The position numbers and the translations under genes were made by a program. From NCBI RefSeq assembly GCF_038007965.1, contig NZ_JBBOYD010000001.1, positions 2,334,501-2,398,500 on the forward strand: a DNA stretch of 64,000 nt, given 5' to 3'. The notes beneath the pieces are model-generated. The model made no database searches and had not been told where the DNA came from. It saw only the letters and a program-made list of their open reading frames with translations. Shown piece after piece: positions 62,264-64,000 of this stretch (position 1 is its first letter; the number at the start of each line of letters is the position of its first letter). This DNA is from Niallia sp. FSL W8-0635. Its GTDB lineage: Bacteria; Bacillota; Bacilli; Bacillales; Cytobacillaceae.

Positions 62264-62782
62264 ATAAATAATGCTGAGTTTAAGAAAGAAGTAAAATCAT
62301 GGGTAATCGCTCTTGGATGCGCATTCGTTTTTGTCTTTATATGCAGGAACTTTATCTTTACTCCTGTTAAAGTAGTTGGTCAGTCCATGCAGCCTACATA
62401 TGAAAATCATGACCGAGTAATCGTCTCTAAAATTGGACAAATCAAGCATTTTGATACTATTGTCTTTCATTCACCGATTGAGAAGGAAGATTATATAAAA
62501 AGAGTTATTGGCTTACCAAATGATACAATTGAAATCCAAGATGATGTTCTTTATATTAACGGTCAAAAATATGAGGAACCCTATTTACAGCAAAATAAAA
62601 GCGAATTGCTTCCTAATCAAAAATTAACAGAAAATATCAAGATTAAAGTTCCAAAGGGCCATATTTTTGTACTAGGGGATAACCGACAAAATAGCATGGA
62701 TAGCAGACAAATTGGATGCATTTCAGAAGAGGCTGTTATTGGAAAGGCAATTTTCAGATTTTATCCTGGAAAGGAAAATTAA
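62264..62782 (+). CDS. lepB: Signal peptidase I, apparently starting at ATA
   Basis: Membrane serine protease removing signal peptides. Reading back from the catalytic region gives a full 172-residue protein: a polar start NNAEFKKEVKSWVIALGC, one membrane segment (AFVFVFICRNFIFTPVK), the Ser nucleophile in VVGQSMQPT, the general-base Lys in YIKRVIGLPND and the GDNRQNSMDSRQIG box E. The frame is open from 62189, but no ATG, GTG or TTG precedes the catalytic Ser (the first ATG, 62387, is the Met after it). ATA 62264 lies 7 bases after GGAGG, so it is the best start. It may use ATA, or be a mutated start or a sequencing error. A terminator follows. Confidence 0.85.
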   Translation: MNNAEFKKEVKSWVIALGCAFVFVFICRNFIFTPVKVVGQSMQPTYENHDRVIVSKIGQIKHFDTIVFHSPIEKEDYIKRVIGLPNDTIEIQDDVLYINGQKYEEPYLQQNKSELLPNQKLTENIKIKVPKGHIFVLGDNRQNSMDSRQIGCISEEAVIGKAIFRFYPGKEN

Positions 62783-62796
62783 TAATTAGAATAATA

Positions 62797-62837
62797 AAAC
62801 AAGCATTGGTAAATGGTTCATATACCAATGCTTGTTT
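62797..62837. terminator. Bidirectional terminator between the signal peptidase and YpbS-like genes
   Basis: Perfect 15-base stem AAACAAGCATTGGTA and complement with an 11-base loop between convergent genes. Confidence 0.9.
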
Positions 62838-62840
62838 CTT

Positions 62841-63098
62841 TTATTTGGAACGATTAACAAATTCAACAACCATTTCTTTAGAAACTTGTTTTCTTGTTGG
62901 AACAACTCCAAGTCGAGCTAGCTCATTCATTTGTTCCGTTACTTCATTTATTTTATCAACAGAAAAATTCTCCCCAGCTTTAAAAAGAAAAATAGCTTCT
63001 TCAATCAAGGATTCGCGTTGCTGATCTAATTGCTTATAATAATTAACTCGAGAATTTACTTCTTCTACATGTTTGGTAATTGCTTTATGTACACTCAT
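62841..63098 (-). CDS. YpbS-like (DUF2533) protein
   Basis: 85 residues, helical and charged: MSVHKAITKHVEEVNSRVNY, then LDQQRESLIEEAIFLFKAG and INEVTEQMNELARLGVVPTR, then KQVSKEMVVEFVNRSK. The pattern of the middle (VTEQMNELA..GVVP.RK) is that of YpbS proteins of bacilli, function unknown. The ATG follows AGTAAGGAGCTAGATT. Single minus-strand gene. Confidence 0.75.
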   Translation of the reverse strand: MSVHKAITKHVEEVNSRVNYYKQLDQQRESLIEEAIFLFKAGENFSVDKINEVTEQMNELARLGVVPTRKQVSKEMVVEFVNRSK

Positions 63099-63189
63099 AA
63101 TCTAGCTCCTTACTTTTTATATATAATTATTTTAATATTTAATCGATTGAAAATAAAGAGTTTATTTAGTTTACATAATAACATTATGA

Positions 63190-63489
63190 TTAACTAAATG
63201 TTTTTGTAATCCAAACAATATGTAAAAGGAGGATGGAGGAATATAACATTAATGGAATAGACAGTAGAAAAACCCATAAACGTATATTTTTACTAGAAAA
63301 AGAGATAGCTAAGTATACGAGGAAAAAAGACAGAGCTACTTTTAGTAGAAGGAATAAAAAAGGGGAAATTTCCCATAGATAATTCATCAGTGGATTAGCT
63401 TCAGATATGTGGTTTAATTTGATTCCTAGAAAAGTAAAAATACCATCGAAAAAATTTAATAGGCTAAGCAGGAGAAAAAGAAGCTTCAT
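63190..63489 (-). CDS. DUF5658-like small membrane protein
   Basis: 99 residues from ATG 63489 after GAGGAGTGATTGT; the frame from 63507 is longer but its extra ATGs overlap this site. Three hydrophobic segments with LLSLLNFFDGIFTFLGI, a loop ISEANPLMNYLWE and FLFLLLKVALSFFLVYLA. The N..D..T...-EANPLM- spacing is that of DUF5658, unknown function. Single minus-strand gene. Confidence 0.72.
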   Translation of the reverse strand: MKLLFLLLSLLNFFDGIFTFLGIKLNHISEANPLMNYLWEISPFLFLLLKVALSFFLVYLAISFSSKNIRLWVFLLSIPLMLYSSILLLHIVWITKTFS

Positions 63490-63600
63490 ACAATCACTCC
63501 TCATCATTATTCCTAATTATCCCAATTTAAATGATAAAATGATATAGGCCATTACATACAAATCAATAATTCATTCTTTTGTAGGAGTTTTAACAACATT

Positions 63601-63633
63601 ACCGCACATAATATCTCTTATGTGCGGTTTTTG
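63601..63633 (+). terminator. Terminator-like hairpin before the recombinase gene
   Basis: Perfect 11-base stem ACCGCACATAA and complement with a 6-base loop, then TTTTTG. No gene precedes it on the plus strand within 800 bases, so it either ends an unannotated transcript or attenuates the recombinase gene, whose ATG is 53 bases on. Confidence 0.6.
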
Positions 63634-63685
63634 AAGAAATATAGTATACTAAAATTACTACTTTATAGATTAGGTGGCTATACAT

Positions 63686-64000
63686 ATGATCACAAAGGAT
63701 ACATTATTTTCGTGGTACGAAGAAGAGTTAACCCTTTTTCGGACAGAAATGGATAATAAAGATTACAGTAAATTTACAATCGAAAATTATTTGCGGGATA
63801 TCTATTTCTTTTTAGAATTCATAACGCGAAAGAAAGAAGCTTATACGGATTTAAGTACGGTGAAGAAATTGCAGATTACTCTCTTTATGAATGAACTAAA
63901 AACAAAACGCGCAAATGCTAGTAGTTCGAGAAATAGACGGTTAACAGCCATTCGTTCCTTTTATAAATGTTTAGTAGATTATGAGCTTGTTCCAAAAAAT
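63686..64000 (+). CDS. Tyrosine recombinase (XerC/XerD-like), N-terminal fragment
   Basis: 105 residues from ATG 63686 (AGGTGG upstream), open to the window end. The sequence MITKDTLFSWYEEELTLFRT, KFTIENYLRDIYFFLEFI and SSRNRRLTAIRSFYKCLVDY fits the SAM-like N-terminal DNA-binding domain of phage-integrase-type recombinases. The catalytic Arg-His-Arg-Tyr part is beyond the window, so XerC, XerD and plasmid or phage integrase cannot be told apart. Confidence 0.82.
   Translation, partial: MITKDTLFSWYEEELTLFRTEMDNKDYSKFTIENYLRDIYFFLEFITRKKEAYTDLSTVKKLQITLFMNELKTKRANASSSRNRRLTAIRSFYKCLVDYELVPKN

Overview
The window is chromosomal DNA from a low-GC, spore-forming Gram-positive bacterium of the family Bacillaceae. 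The best guess is a Niallia / Bacillus circulans-like species, made from gene content only. Supporting signs are strong AGGAGG-type ribosome binding sites, GTG and TTG starts, many rho-independent terminators, two tiny YjcZ-type sporulation proteins, YpbS-, YkuK-, YdjO- and IDEAL-type proteins, a LysM-3D (YocH-like) wall protein, and a gltC gene divergent from the glutamate synthase genes. No rRNA, tRNA or CRISPR array was seen.

Layout. 1-1.0 kb: cut-off yidC insertase gene behind a small membrane-protein gene. 1.4-4.3 kb: NAD salvage operon pncA-pncB-nadE, then a small proline-rich protein. 4.8-7.9 kb: pyruvate formate-lyase and its activase on the minus strand behind an Fnr-type operator. 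8.4-20 kb: membrane flippase-like protein, D,D-carboxypeptidase, ABC-F ATPase, formate/nitrite channel, ZIP metal transporter, a glycine-rich protein with two YjcZ proteins, RecQ and an AlaX editing protein. 20-25.3 kb: YdjO-like protein, sporulation-type PAS histidine kinase, LysM-3D protein, a coiled-coil protein and a small HTH regulator. 25.6-33.1 kb: purine catabolic cluster (pucABCDE, uraD, uraH, allantoinase) with no urate oxidase gene. 33.3-37 kb: purT behind a PurBox pair, an OFA-type MFS transporter and an AEC permease. 37-38.9 kb: a repeat element and an IS110-family transposase. 38.9-47 kb: CAP-domain protein, branched-chain aminotransferase, HAD phosphatase, IDEAL protein, a candidate small RNA, PepF and GltC. 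47.3-53.4 kb: both glutamate synthase subunits. 53.4-54.5 kb: a nested repeat region. 54.5-64 kb: HD hydrolase, UPF1-like helicase, two cyclophilins (one lipoprotein, one cytosolic), SDR, TerC protein, YkuK protein, DUF4349 lipoprotein, a signal peptidase I that appears to start at ATA, YpbS- and DUF5658-like proteins, and the start of a Xer-type recombinase.

How the parts relate. Several separate loci handle formate or anaerobic metabolism: pflBA makes formate, the FNT channel moves it, PurT consumes it for purine synthesis, and the OFA transporter belongs to a family that includes oxalate/formate exchangers. Purine synthesis (purT) sits directly downstream of purine breakdown (puc), with a terminator and a PurR-type operator between them. 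Most of the window is ordinary Bacillaceae core genome. The less explained parts are the structured repeat elements, the candidate small RNA at 43.7-43.9 kb, the non-canonical start of the signal peptidase gene and the missing uricase.
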